64,000 nucleotides of DNA from assembly GCF_036320965.1 (NCBI RefSeq), contig NC_092261.1, forward strand, positions 13,891,197-13,955,196, given 5' to 3'. Positions 1-12,589 of the stretch are shown in pieces. Below the pieces are notes generated by a model. It was not told the origin of the DNA, did no database searches, and was given only the letters and a program-made list of their open reading frames with translations. Position 1 is the first letter of the stretch, and each line of letters begins with the position of its first letter. The DNA comes from Panulirus ornatus (Eukaryota; Arthropoda; Malacostraca; Decapoda; Palinuridae). A program made the position numbers and the translations under genes.

Positions 1-429
1 CTGCCACCGAGTGAAATGTTACCACGCTGGGTGAGGTCTACACCAGAGCCCTGGGGGATATAGTCGTAGCCAACACTCACTTTATGATTGTGTTCAGGCG
101 ACAGAGGCCGCCACCCAAGACTGGTTTCCTCCCACCCTGGTCTCCGCTGGTAAACAGAGCGTGTACACCTTTCATCACGCCATCCCCTCAGGCCGAACTG
201 CTGAGCCACTGGATATCTCTATACAAAGAGGATAGTTATCTGTCCAAAGTTGGACCCTGTCATCTCGGGGGATATGGTGAGACGTTGCACAAGTCACAAT
301 GGAACTGCGTTGCCTCGTTCCTTGTGACGCAAGGCTCCTCCAACTCTCCCGGGAAGCGGTACAAAATATCTATCGGCAAAACTGGAGCGAAGATATTTAA
401 CTTGTGGATTAATTCATGGATGTATCGTT

Positions 430-435
<6 letters not shown>
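1..435. other. low-copy sequence, no gene recognised
   Basis: This stretch is non-repetitive to the eye. An open frame from 84 runs through it but is carried into the AT tract that follows, and its translation shows no domain I recognise. I see no tRNA, promoter or transposon signature. Confidence 0.5.

Positions 436-491
<56 letters not shown>
436..491. repeat. (TA)n microsatellite
   Basis: Almost pure alternating TA of about 56 bp, leading into a short CA run (actacacacaca). It lies inside two overlapping open frames on opposite strands, which translate it as Tyr-Ile repeats. Those frames are artefacts of the repeat. Confidence 0.95.
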
Positions 492-492
<1 letters not shown>

Positions 493-614
493 TACACACA
501 CAAGGACGTACAGAAGGTGGAGGGCAGCAAAACATGCATCCCCTCCACTGCAACACCAGTGATGGCATAATCAAACAAGGAAGAAATATAGGTTGTTCAA
601 GACTTTCGATGGAG

Positions 615-960
615 AAACTGCCGTCCTCCGAAGGCACCTCGACCCATACACCCTAAAATCTTCCAAGGGTACTCGACCCACAGATCCTGAAATCCTTCGA
701 AGACACCTCGATCCAAAGACCCTAAAATCCTCCGAAGGCACCTCAAGCAAAGGCCCTAAAATTTCCCAAGGACATCTCAACCCAAAAACTGTCAAATCCT
801 CCGAGGGCACCTCAAACAAAGATCCCAAAATCCTCCAAGGGCACCTTAACCAAAGACCCTTAAACCCTCCGAAGGCACCTCAACCAAGGACCATGAAATC
901 CTTCGAAGGCACCTCAACCAAAGACCCTGACATTTTCAGAAGGCACCTCGACCAGACCCC
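615..960. repeat. degenerate minisatellite, alternating 33/36-bp units
   Basis: About ten diverged units share the words CTCGACCCA, CCTAAAATC and TCCGAAGGCACCTC. Because the units are 33 or 36 bp, multiples of three, a 133-residue frame stays open across the array and reads as alternating 11- and 12-residue repeats around KSSEGTS and GHLNPKT. The frame has no neighbouring coding signal. I read the openness as a by-product of the period rather than a gene. Confidence 0.8.
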
Positions 961-1319
961 CAGTACTCAACCAAACACAAAGGATTCCTCCTGAAGACGT
1001 CCACATCACTCTGTAGCGCCTCGGACGAGACTCCCATCAGCAGACGCTCAAAGCGCTTCGCGAATGCTCCTTGTTGGAATACAGGAACCAGCCAGCCACC
1101 CGCCCAGCCAGATGCTGTTATCTACCGCTTATCGCAGGTACAAACCTCGTCCAGAAGGGTCCACGCGCCAAGCAACACGAGGATCTGCACGCACAGGGAA
1201 CTGGTCCCGTGAAGGATAACAGTGGTATATCCAAAACAGGAACAAGAACAAAAAAAGAAAAAAAAAAAAAAACACCGAGGGTTTTCACTCCCCCTTCCCC
1301 CCGTGCAGGTCATACCACC
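961..1319. other. low-copy sequence with an A-rich run
   Basis: Unique-looking sequence with an A-rich run at about 1248-1272. It could be an old poly(A) tail, but no element body is recognisable beside it on either strand. Confidence 0.45.
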
Positions 1320-1450
1320 ACATGTCCAGGATATGGTGCATTGTGAGGTTTGCTTAGACGTGTTCGGGATATGGCGCATTGCAAGTTACGCTAAGACGTG
1401 TCCGGCACGTGGTACACCACAAGTTACCCCTACTACACGTCCGGAAAATG
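1320..1450. repeat. 38-bp tandem repeat, about 3.3 copies
   Basis: Successive units start at about 1324, 1362, 1400 and 1439. They share GTCCGGG or GTTCGGG followed by an ATATGG or ACGTGG word and a GCTAAGACGTG-like end. The units differ by 20-30 percent, so the array is old. The core word resembles the repeats at 12.6-13.3 kb. Confidence 0.7.
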
Positions 1451-1904
1451 TACCTGCCAGTGATGACTAAGTTCATGTGGGAGGGAGTGACTGGAACTGG
1501 TGTCCCTGGGCCGGGTAGGACGCGTGCCCCGCCACCTGATCTCATGTCCAAAGATGCGACATGCACGACTTTGAGTAGAGATGACTTGAATGCCTGACGA
1601 GTGCGAGTGACACCACCAGGCACGTACCCAGCGTGTAGGGAGTGTGACACATACGAACATGCCTCACATCATACACCAACATGTCGGGACACACTTCGAG
1701 CTCCGTAAAATCTGGAAGCATTGGCTTCTTACCGTACACGGCAGGGCTTGTCTGCCTTTCACAGTCAACATACACAGCAGCCATGATGCTAAAAGTATCA
1801 GGACCTAAGAGGACGTAGAGAGACATGTATGGATGCAACTAGCCAGGTATAGACACCTAAGGCATATCTACATAAACCTAAGTCATATTAGGACATCAAT
1901 AACA
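1451..1904. other. low-copy sequence, no gene recognised
   Basis: Several overlapping short open frames occur on both strands, none with recognisable composition or domains. Scattered words such as ACATGTCGGGACAC recall the flanking degenerate repeats, so part of this may be fully decayed minisatellite. Confidence 0.4.
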
Positions 1905-2080
1905 CGTCTGGATATTCCTATCCATGTTTGGATATCCATGAAGATGTCTGAAGACACCTCAGTATGTTCGGACATACAAGACATGTTTGGATATGTCTCG
2001 CTTTGAATGGACACCCACGGCATTTCTGAATACACCAAGCCGTCTTTGGATGCCACAAGACATGCTTCAACACTATGACA
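1905..2080. repeat. degenerate tandem repeat of about 20 bp
   Basis: About nine poorly conserved units follow the pattern TTTGGATAT, then a purine-rich spacer, then ATG (for example CATGTTTGGATATCC and ACATGTTTGGATATG). Spacing is near 20 bp with indels. This is read by eye only and the unit is weakly defined. Confidence 0.5.
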
Positions 2081-2807
2081 GGCCACGGCACTACAAAAGA
2101 CACGAGTAAATCAATATACTCTATGGACATCAAATGTATACAACACAGGACGACATACATGAACACGACACTCAAAGAAAAGAGTCCATACCCATGTGGG
2201 TAAGCTTAAATATATCTACGTATACTATCATCTTTACCTGCCTGCTCTAGGCGCCCCTAATATGGAGCATGCGCAGCGCTCAGGAAGCCAGCCATGTCCA
2301 CTGGGCGGGAAAATAGGTCGAGTAAAGTGAATGTAGGACATATTAGAAGAAATTGTTCCGTGTCTTCATTATGGGAGTTGGATTCTGGGCATGAGGGGTC
2401 CTTTGATAAGTTAAATCAGTGATTGTAATGCTGTATAGATGAGTGGTGTCCAGAGTGCACACGAGAAAATGTAAATCGTACACTTCTGGTGAACCGTTTC
2501 AAATGGGCGTAAGTCTGGTGGGATGGTGTTTACGACTGGGTTGGGAAGGCGGTTGTTTGGTGCCTGTCGGATTATTACCATGTGTATATATATATTGTCA
2601 ATGTGGTTGTTAGGGGTAGGGGGGGGGTTGTATCAGTTGTTGAAGTGTGACGCAAGGGGTAAGCTTACAGACGTCAGGAAACAGGACAAACAAGGCCATA
2701 TGAACGGTGCCCGTCCTACATCAACACGCACACCTGTACACCCTTGGACACACCTCCATGTAAATTGAACACAGCAAGACATACCGGAACACATTCAACC
2801 ACACGAA
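2081..2807. other. low-copy sequence, no gene recognised
   Basis: There is no tandem structure or recognisable coding. A GCATGCGCAG word near 2267 resembles a nuclear respiratory factor 1 half-site but is isolated. A short GT- and G-rich stretch lies near 2585-2630. Confidence 0.4.
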
Positions 2808-2892
2808 GACTGACGACACGCTAGAACACACTAAGCAAAGTATAAAAAAAGACTGACGACACACTAGAACACACTAGGCAAAGTATATAAAA
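2808..2892. repeat. two-copy direct repeat, unit about 43 bp
   Basis: The block starting GACTGACGACAC and ending AAAGTATAAAA occurs at 2808-2850 and again at 2851-2892, with about four differences. This is a simple local tandem duplication. Confidence 0.85.
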
Positions 2893-3669
2893 GGAATATA
2901 CGAGGACGCATCGCGACGAATCAAGATACATGTACAAAAACGCACCAAAGATACATCGGTCAAAATCCGCGAGACCAACCACAATACTTCGAGACGTATG
3001 GATGCACACCAGACCACATCGTCAGCCATCTAACACGTGAAGATATGTGATCATCTACACCCTAAGCCTCCAGGTGCACACATCAGGACGGGGCATAGAC
3101 ACTGCGTCGGCAATTATACACAAGAGGGAGATGAAACATACACATTCTGCGTCAGGAGGTATACACAGGAGGGTATGAGTCAATCATACACCAGGAGAAC
3201 ACTGGTGTCAGGTGCCATAAGGCCCACAGGGTCGTAGACACATGCATCAAACCCGGCCAACCTGCCGGAATTCCACTTTTTTCCCTCACACAAGGTCGAC
3301 TGCCGGCTGCACCACAAACACTGTTTATCCTGTTATCTTATTTCCTTTTGTGATCTCATCCGTCACTACTACCTCGAACCGTTCGTCTATTCTTTTTTTT
3401 TTCTCCCTTCCCGGATCCCTCCCTCAGTGCCCCACTGCGCTGCCTTCCTCCCTTCTGACCCTCTACCCTTTCTCCCTCTCTTACCTACGCTTCCACGACA
3501 TCTAACTTCCTGTTTCCCTCAGGGCAAAGGTTTCTTCGCAGGTACACGCAGGCGAGTAGGCATGCAGGACATTAGATACCTCCCTCTTCCCCTCTTTCAT
3601 CCATTTGTCTGATACGTCCCGTTCCTCCTCCTCTCAAATCTTCGTCCATCTCAACACCTCTCCCTCCAT
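2893..3669. other. low-copy sequence, pyrimidine-rich toward its end
   Basis: Nothing recognisable as a gene. From about 3380 the plus strand becomes strongly CT-rich (TTTTTTTTTTCTCCC, CTCCCTTCTGACCC). Open frames there are composition artefacts. Confidence 0.45.
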
Positions 3670-3687
3670 CCCCCCCCCCCCCCCCCC
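3670..3687. repeat. poly(C) run
   Basis: Eighteen uninterrupted C residues within a CT-rich stretch. Runs of this kind are prone to sequencing and assembly length errors. Confidence 0.9.
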
Positions 3688-3911
3688 AAACTTCTGCGAC
3701 CCTCTTTCCACTTGACCTCGCGACAACAATTTCCAGCAGCTACGTGCGCCCACCTCCCCCTTCCTGTCGCCCGACACGGAAACCTCCCATGAAGTCAAAA
3801 TGCAAAACTCGTCCAATAATTCTCGCGTTTGGTGCGACAGCTGTGTTGCTGACCACCGCGTCTTGCTTCCTTGTTTTCGTGTCTTCTTTTCCACCGAAGA
3901 GACGATAGTAC

Positions 3912-3914
<3 letters not shown>

Positions 3915-3971
<57 letters not shown>
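3915..3971. repeat. (AT)n microsatellite followed by short GT and GA runs
   Basis: About 57 bp of AT, then GTGTGTGTG at about 3974 and GAGAGAGAGAGG at about 3996. Frames open across it on both strands are Tyr-Ile repeat artefacts. Confidence 0.95.
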
Positions 3972-3973
<2 letters not shown>

Positions 3974-4019
3974 CGTGTGTGTGTGCGTTCACAAGGAGAG
4001 AGAGAGAGGGAGGGAGGTA

Positions 4020-5516
<1,497 letters not shown>

Positions 5517-5745
5517 ACATAAGGGAGGCATCGTCATCCACATCCCTCGATCTCTTCGACCACATATAGGAATCCTGAGGCATCACCACCAGCCCTGAAG
5601 GAGTAGGAGTGGCTGCCATGGATGGATCCGGTGAGCGACCATGACCAACAACAACAACACACAGTACAGCAGCAAGTGTACTGGGCTGACTGAGGAAACG
5701 AAAAGACCATCAGTGTCCACACTGTTCACACACGAACACAAGCAG

Positions 5746-5747
<2 letters not shown>

Positions 5748-5797
<50 letters not shown>

Positions 5798-5868
5798 GTA
5801 CTTAGACATACACACTACGTCATCAGTCATATATATAATGGCTGTATGACACACGAGAAGTCGAGAGG

Positions 5869-5914
<46 letters not shown>
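5748..5914. repeat. two (CA)n microsatellites 75 bp apart
   Basis: CA tracts occupy 5748-5795 and 5871-5914. The short spacer contains a small TATATATA. The arrangement could be one tract interrupted by an insertion, but the spacer resembles nothing else in the window. Confidence 0.9.
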
Positions 5915-5916
<2 letters not shown>

Positions 5917-6217
5917 ACAGGCACTGGCCCTGAGATATACGAAAGGTTAACAGGTAAATACGTTATACTGACAAAAGGCCCAAGTAATGATGTAATGGCT
6001 CGGGCTGGCCAACGCCCTGAGAACACAATCTTCAAAGGCTGATCTTTTCCTTGCAACAATGCATGGTCAACACACGAACAGCGCTGCACGACGCACCTCT
6101 ACCACGCTGGTGAGGCGAGAACAAGACCCAGCTGCGGATAACATGTGGAGACCTGGTGATGAAGAGCAGGTACAAGGTGACACAATACAAGTGTGGGTCA
6201 AGCATCCCTTTCGGGTG

Positions 6218-6850
6218 GACGGTACGATCTTTGACGGTACTACCCTTGAGCACGACGGTATGAGCCTTGACGGTACTACCCTTGAGCACGACGGTACGAG
6301 CCTTAACGGTACTACCCTTGAGCACGACGGTATGACCCTTGACGGTACTACCCTTGAGCACGACGGTACGACCCTTGAGCACGACGGTGCGATCCTTGAC
6401 GGTACTACCCTTGAGCACGACGGTACGAGCCTTGACGGTACTACCCTTGAGCACGACGGTATGATCCTTGACGGTGCTATCCTTGAGCACGACGGTACGA
6501 CCCTTGAGCACGACGGTGCGATCCTTGACGGTACTACCCTTGAGCACGACGGTATGACCCTTGACGGTACTACCCTTGAGCACAACGGTACGACCCTTGA
6601 CGGTACCACCCTTGAGCACGACGGTATGACCCTTGACGGTACTACCCTTGAGCACAACGGTACGACCCTTGACGGTACCACCCTTGAGCACGACGGTATG
6701 ACCCTTGACGGTACTACCCTTGAGCACAACGGTACGATCCTTGACGGTGCTATCCTTGAGCACGACGGTACGATCCTTGACGGTACTACTACCCTTGATC
6801 ACGAGGGTACGAGCCTTGACGGTACTACCCTTGAGCACGACGGTACGATT
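6218..6850 (+). repeat. 36-bp composite minisatellite of the dispersed CGACGGTAC family
   Basis: The array alternates a 21-bp subunit (CTTGAGCACGACGGTA plus CGACC or TGACC) with a 15-bp subunit (CTTGACGGTACTACC), giving a dominant 36-bp period over 630 bp. All subunits are multiples of three, so long frames stay open on both strands (331 and 280 residues, 12-residue repeat) although nothing else supports coding. The same 21-bp word without the 15-bp partner forms the arrays at 19.9, 29.3 and 37.4 kb. The right flank (about 6850-6905) contains GGCCAGGCCATTTTACGTGG, which resembles the flank of the single copy at 32.35 kb. Confidence 0.9.
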
Positions 6851-7154
6851 CGTGGGTATTATTGGCCAGGCCATTTTACGTGGCCCTTAAGGGTCAACTC
6901 GGAAGGCCAGTATATCATAGTCGTGCTAAAGGGCTTGAATTTGAATCAGAATATTATACCGCTGAATACCCTTACTTCCATGTACAAATCCAAGTCTGGT
7001 ATTGCCACTGAGAAAAGAATGTGCCCATCATCACTAACTCCACTTTGCCACTGAGGAGGATGGAATATTTCCACTTGGTAAGCGATGAAGAGGCTGGCGA
7101 AGACCGGGTCCGCTCCCTTGCATGCACTGCGCGGGCACATGGCTAGTGACCAGA

Positions 7155-7159
<5 letters not shown>

Positions 7160-7229
<70 letters not shown>
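7160..7229. repeat. (GA)n microsatellite
   Basis: About 70 bp of uninterrupted GA, purine on the plus strand. Confidence 0.95.
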
Positions 7230-7233
<4 letters not shown>

Positions 7234-7950
7234 TAAACGTCAGGCAATCGTCAAGACTCTGTATCTCTCTTCTCGACAAAGTTACACATTAATGGAATAC
7301 ATCGGTAAACGAAAGAAAATGGGTTCAAGCTGGTCCTACCACTACCCCTCTTGTCCATTTCCCCTACATCCACACTGAGTTAACTTAAAGACCAAATAAC
7401 CTACCAGGGTCTGGCAACGACTGTGTTATGGAAGGTAACTTTCGAAAGGTCAGCAACACTTCAAGGAATAAATAACCCAAGTCGACACTACTGGCTGGCC
7501 ATTTCCCTCCCTCAACCATCCACATACATTCGACACCAGACGTCTATGTCGAGTCATATCTGCCCCTCGTCTGTGTGGTTTAATGCAACCTGCCAATCCA
7601 TATCTATTTATCTATCTACCCATCATAAGGTGGGGATGAAAGTAAGAATTCAACTCTGGCGATCTGCAATCACCTGATAACCTATTTATCCACGATGATC
7701 ATGGCACCACGAAGATGATGTCAGCGTAAATCCTTTCCCCCCTTTTTTTTATTTTCATCCTCTGACCACGGAAAAGCAAGCCTGAGCGATCTTGGGGAGA
7801 GAAACGTCTGAGAATAAATGATTACAAATAAATGATTACGAATAATCACCGAGAACTGCTCACAATAAACGACCGAAGAAATCTCACTGGGGGGAACCCA
7901 TATAATCGATCACTGGTTAAAGAGGTCATACGTCATGTGTGTTATTAGTT

Positions 7951-7952
<2 letters not shown>
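7230..7952. other. low-copy sequence, no gene recognised
   Basis: Frames up to 84 residues occur, none with a domain I recognise. A T-rich run lies at about 7741-7751 and a near-duplicate ATAAATGATTACAAATAAATG word near 7812-7840 (TAAATGATTAC twice). Confidence 0.45.
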
Positions 7953-8023
<71 letters not shown>

Positions 8024-8027
8024 TGTG
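7953..8027. repeat. (GA)n microsatellite ending in GT
   Basis: About 69 bp of GA (purine on the plus strand) runs into GTGTGTGTT. Confidence 0.95.
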
Positions 8028-9099
8028 TTTTAATGTCATATTCCCAATGCCTGTTTGGCCGTATTTAAGCCTCGAGGCACCAAACAGCTCGTTCCGGTCA
8101 TATCACTCAAGGAACAGACTTAATAAAATTCCGGGCCATTATCTCTGTATAATCAGTAATGACATAATTTCAAAAGGAAAATACACACACACACACAAAA
8201 ACCCTCCCCCACAAAACCACAGAAGTAATTTGCAACAGCTAAGACAGTTGGTTACAATGGAAATTCCAAAATAACCCAAGCCTGACCGATTATCTCTCTA
8301 ACCGTTCACTGACGCTGCTGAACCAAAATCATGAGACATGAAATCCCCCCTCAAACAGATTCGCAGCGTCAGGCCACGAAACAAAGGGTGGATCCGCTTG
8401 TATCTGGGGGACGAAGGATTTACACCCTCGAGCACGACGGTATCATCACTTGAACATGACGGTATACGACCCCTCAAACAAGACTGTACGACACCTTGAG
8501 TATAAGACCCTCCTGTCCAATAAGGTCCACGCCATCGTACCTTAGGGTCGTGCAGCCGTGTTTGAGGCGTTAGCGAGCCCTCCAGATTCAAAGACCGACC
8601 TAATTCAGCATCAAACGCGACCAGTCACAAGCTGCTGGGAAAGATATAACATGAAGTCATATGAAAAACAAAAGAAACATCTAACTTTCTGATGCTGGGG
8701 TTTATGACTGATCTCCAAGCGAGAGGGACATTAAAGATGATTGTGTATATCCACCTTGACATACCCTTGCACAAGTGGGTTTCCTCAAGAGAAACAAGTC
8801 TTAGAAAGTTTGAGTCTTCTGGGAACTTAAAATCTGGGCTTATCTGACTGTCAACGTCCGCATCATTCTTCATCAAGCGAGTATGCTTCGCCGAAAAAAA
8901 TCAGACCCTGTCCTACCATAACAGGGGACTGGGCAAGGGATATATGCGAGAGAGAATATACTGAAAGAGGGTGCTGTAAATACCCTTTGAACAACAAGAC
9001 AGCCTTGAAAAGAACGAAGGAACGGCGACACCTTAACAAACCCCTATGAGGATAGACACATCAGCACAACCAACACATTTTGTAGATACCTTGTGAAGT
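8028..9099. other. low-copy sequence with decayed 21-bp-family units
   Basis: Most of this is unique. At about 8420-8510 the words CTCGAGCACGACGGTATC, ACTTGAACATGACGGTAT and GACACCTTGAG are degenerate neighbours of the dispersed 21-bp family, three or four units long. No gene is recognisable. Confidence 0.5.
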
Positions 9100-9440
9100 C
9101 TTCGTGGGTCTTCTTCACCCTCACGCACAGCCCGGGCTGAGCCCAAGGCTGCTGGAGTGGGTCGTTGGTCGACCAAGCTGTTGGTAGCCATAGCCCTCAG
9201 GCCTACAAAGCCCCCAAAGCCTGCCTGGTCTGATATACTTTGTAGGAACTTGTCCCATACACTCTTGGACTTCTCTACCGTGCATCCTTTGCTGTTTCTG
9301 ATGGCAGATGGCAAGGTTTCGAAGAGTTTTCGGCCCCGGATGTTTTAAGGGGATGTCTCTTTTTGTCCATACCGCACCTCTGGTTTTTCAGAGGTAGTAT
9401 TTTACAGAGTCTTCCGTGCCTGTCGTGCCAGGAGGATGTT
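9100..9440. repeat. probable dispersed repeat (transposon-derived)
   Basis: The stretch around GGTCGACCAAGCTGTTGG, CCCTCAGGCCTACAAAGCCC and GGAACTTGTCCCATACAC resembles a high-copy interspersed sequence I associate with decapod genomes, including the downstream TTTCGGCCCCGGATGTTT word. I cannot assign it to a named family, and no second copy occurs in this window. A self-genome search would settle the call. Confidence 0.4.
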
Positions 9441-10468
9441 AGTTCCGAACGTAAACATATACAAAAAAATATATATATAACAAAGGAAAACACCTTTACA
9501 AAAAACAGCACATGACTGGAATATATTGTACATGGCCGAAAGAACGGAGAATAACACAGAGAGGAAAGCATGGAGAACAAAAGAACACTTGAAATCCCAA
9601 TAAAAGGTAGAACAGATGTATAAAGATGAACATAACTGCAAACTGAGCTGTAGGCAAATATGTAGCACAACAAGAAAAGGACTATACGTATATGCATGAT
9701 GAAGCACAAAGTAGGTCATACCGTATACCTGTATTACATGATGAACAACGTCGCGGACAAGGGAGAACAAAGGGAGTAAGAAACATAAATACCTTGAACA
9801 CAAGAATGAAACATGACATTCTCCCAACAGCAGAGAACACACGAGCTTACAAAACTTACGTGTAACCAAATTTGTGACAGCAACACCAAAGTGCAGGTGT
9901 AACACGAAAGGAATTTCCGAATCTAGGGTTTTAAAATGCAACGAAAGTTGATGTAAGGGTATGCACGAAAAGAGGAGGAGGATGAGTGGAGAATGGTGGG
10001 CGTGAGGTGTGACTGCGGGCGGCGTGGTTGGGTGGAGGCTGGGGCCTTGAAGGACCTGTGGGCGTGGTGGGTGGGTGATGGTCCGTGTCTGGCGCGGCTA
10101 CTCTCCTGAAGACCACACACTCTCTCGTCATCGTCATGTACGACGGAGACGTGCACCCACAACCCATCTCATATACCCTCCCTCCTCCCCTATCCTTGGC
10201 TAGTATAACCCCAATGAGTCTCCACACTCAGAATTTTCCCTCGCGATTGCAAATACCGAGACAAATTCACTTTACACTGGAAAATACGAGTGAAAAATAA
10301 ACTATTTATGAGGAGAGTCGATCAAAAATACACGAACAAGAGACGTTTATTTACCCAAGGGAAGTGAGCTGGTGAGAGGCAGAAAATGGTGTCAGGTTAG
10401 CTGATGGCCGCCAGAAGGCTACATGGGAGGACTGACACGACGGAAGTAAAAGTTTGGCAAAATGAACC
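9441..10468. other. low-copy sequence, A-rich then GT-rich
   Basis: A minus-strand frame at 9402-9941 (179 residues) is rich in Phe, Leu, Val, Cys and Tyr because the plus strand is A-rich. The residues look membrane-like, but the composition explains this and I find no motif. From 9960 to 10080 the sequence is rich in GGTGGGTGG-like words. Confidence 0.4.
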
Positions 10469-10923
10469 GTTTTCTATTATGCCATCTCTCACTACCTGAT
10501 GACGTTTTCTATTATGGCATCTCTCACTACCTGATGACGTTTTCCATTATGGCATCTCTCACTACCTGATGACGTTTTCCATTATGGTATCTCTCACTAC
10601 CTGATGACGTTTTCCATTATGCCATCTCTCACTACCTGATGATGTTTTCCATTATGGCATCTCTCACTGGCTGATAACGTTTTCTATTATGGCATCTCTC
10701 ACTACCTGATGACGTTTTCCATTATGCCATCTCTCACTACCTGATGACGTTTTCCATTATGGCATCTCTCACTGGCTGATAACGTTTTCCATTATGCCAT
10801 CTCTCACTACCTGATGACGTTTTCCATTATGGCATCTCTCACTGGCTGATAACGTTTTCCATTATGGCATCTCTCACTGGCAGATGACGTTTTCCATTAT
10901 GCCATCTCTCACTGGCTGATGAC
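10469..10923. repeat. 35-bp minisatellite, exactly 13 copies
   Basis: Every unit is 35 bp, with no length change, giving 455 bp. Units begin GTTTTCCATTATGGCATC and end CACTACCTGATGAC or CACTGGCTGATAAC. Five or so positions vary in a correlated way: units 8-9 and units 10-11 are identical 70-bp dimers, and unit 6 has the same CTGGCTGATAAC ending. No spacers are present, so it is not a CRISPR array. Confidence 0.95.
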
Positions 10924-11845
10924 TTGCTTAACCCACATGCACAGGCGACCAAGCATGTCCATCTGTAATACACAATCACGCACTTGACACCATTTTAGTT
11001 AAAAATCATTCCTACTATCTCTAATTTTGTCCAAGTCTTCCATAATTATTTCTTTTCTTCTTCTTCTTCTTCTTCTTCTTCTTCTTCTTCCTCTTTCTCC
11101 TCCCACTCCATCTCCTCGTGATTAACCTTGTGCGAACACTGCAAACTCTTACATCGTCACGGGTTCTGCCTTCTCGAGGGAGCAGAGGGAGGGAGGTGGG
11201 GGATTTGTCCTTCCTTATCACCAGTGTCGTAATAGACACGGAGACGCAGGAGTCCTCAAAGCGGTCTTTTTAAAAGCCGCTGTTGCTCATGCCCAGACCC
11301 AGGAAGAAATGGAGGTACAAAAGACGGTGCAACTGACGACTTCCATAGACACAAGGTCGGATTTCCAAGCGTCATATTAATATCATTGACTGAGAGTCTC
11401 ACAACTTTCTCGTCTGATTTCTACACTTTCAGTATACAGGATTTCCCGCGCGAATCTATACCACTCTGAAAGGTTTCGCCAAAGTCTCAGACGAAATTCT
11501 GCACGTTTCACCGCGGCCTCTCAGTGAAGATTTTAACCTGAAATGTATCGTTATATATGAAGGGAAAGTTTCCCCAAAGTCTACCGGTCTTTTTTAATCA
11601 TCATTTTTTTCCCCCTGAGATCTGCCAAAGTTTAAAAGCAAAACTGTGTCGGGCAGGAAATTCATCCCGCCTTCACCTACACTTACGCTCCCGATTAAGG
11701 TGAGGGATAGGATGGTACTGGTGCAGGTTCACACGAAGAGTGAGGCACAGTCTATGTATCACACTGCAGGCTGTGGGCAGCACATGTGATGGTGCGACGA
11801 CTGCAAGTCTATGGTGAAAATGAGGATGATGGTGATGGTGAGCTT

Positions 11846-11848
<3 letters not shown>
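10924..11848. other. low-copy sequence containing a (TTC)n run
   Basis: A TTC/CTT tract of about 36 bp lies at 11055-11091. The remainder looks unique, with a repeated TTCGCCAAAGTCTCAGAC / TTTCCCCAAAGTCTACC theme near 11470-11590 that may be a decayed repeat of about 100 bp. No gene is recognised. Confidence 0.45.

Positions 11849-11936
<88 letters not shown>
11849..11936. repeat. (GA)n microsatellite
   Basis: About 88 bp of GA with one AAAG interruption near 11917, purine on the plus strand. Confidence 0.95.
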
Positions 11937-12189
11937 ATGGTTCACCGCCGTTCCTCGACTGCCGGGTTTCCGAGCAAAAGAAACGAAGGGAACGGAACAT
12001 CCGGGAGCTGGGAGGTGGACGAAGAGATGTGGCGGGGGTGAGAGAGGAGAAGAGGGAGAGGAAGCAACGTCGTCACGGTATAATCTGCCAGCAGGGGGAA
12101 TGTCCCGGTACGCGACGCAATGCTGCCTAAGGTCACGAAACATTAGGAGGGAAGAATGCATCAGGGGGCCGAGTTCGGTGTAGTGGAAC

Positions 12190-12216
12190 ACATACACACA
12201 CACACACACACACACA

Positions 12217-12261
<45 letters not shown>

Positions 12262-12290
12262 ACACCTACACACACACAAATACACACACC
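12190..12290. repeat. imperfect (CA)n microsatellite
   Basis: About 100 bp of CA with GA, TA and CCTA interruptions. A short reciprocal GT run (CGCGCGCGTGTGTGTG) lies at 12400-12424. Confidence 0.95.
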
Positions 12291-12469
12291 CTAGAAACCC
12301 AAGGCCGTGGTGAGGGGCTGTCAAGGGTCAGTGTGCCGTGGGTGATTGATAATGTCCCAAGGCAGACAGAGTGCCTGGTTGTCTGGGGATGTCCTGAGGC
12401 GCGCGCGCGTGTGTGTGTGTGTGTCTCTGTGTTGATTATGTTTACAGACGAGTTCCAAGAGCAAATGTC

Positions 12470-12565
12470 ATGACCCTCAAACAAGACAGGACGACCCTTG
12501 AGCACGACGTATACGACCCATGAGCACCAAGTCGAGCCACTCACGTTACGACCCCTGGGTATGAT
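12470..12565 (+). repeat. decayed units of the 21-bp family
   Basis: GACCCTTGAGCACGACG, TACGACCCATGAGCACC and TTACGACCCCTGGGTATG occur in a row. The last word also closes the array at 29.5 kb (GTACGACCCCTGGGTATGAT), so it is probably a fixed flank of the family. Confidence 0.65.
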
Positions 12566-12589
12566 ATGGCATGACACCTGGCGGGGATG

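Noticed and set aside
431..491. AT tracts as replication origins or matrix-attachment sites
   Set aside because: AT tracts are spread throughout the window and several are retrotransposon tails. Nothing distinguishes any of them as an origin.
6059..7054. 331-residue plus frame and 280-residue minus frame
   Set aside because: Both are read through the 36-bp minisatellite. A period divisible by three keeps any stop-free frame open on both strands.
9402..9941. 179-residue minus frame that looks membrane-like
   Set aside because: The Phe/Leu/Val/Cys richness follows from an A-rich plus strand. No conserved motif, and two other frames are also long.
10469..10923. CRISPR-like regular array
   Set aside because: Units are directly adjacent without unique spacers, and the surroundings are clearly eukaryotic. 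The same applies to the 40-bp (27.8 kb), 59-bp (36.1 kb) and 30-bp (45.2 kb) arrays.
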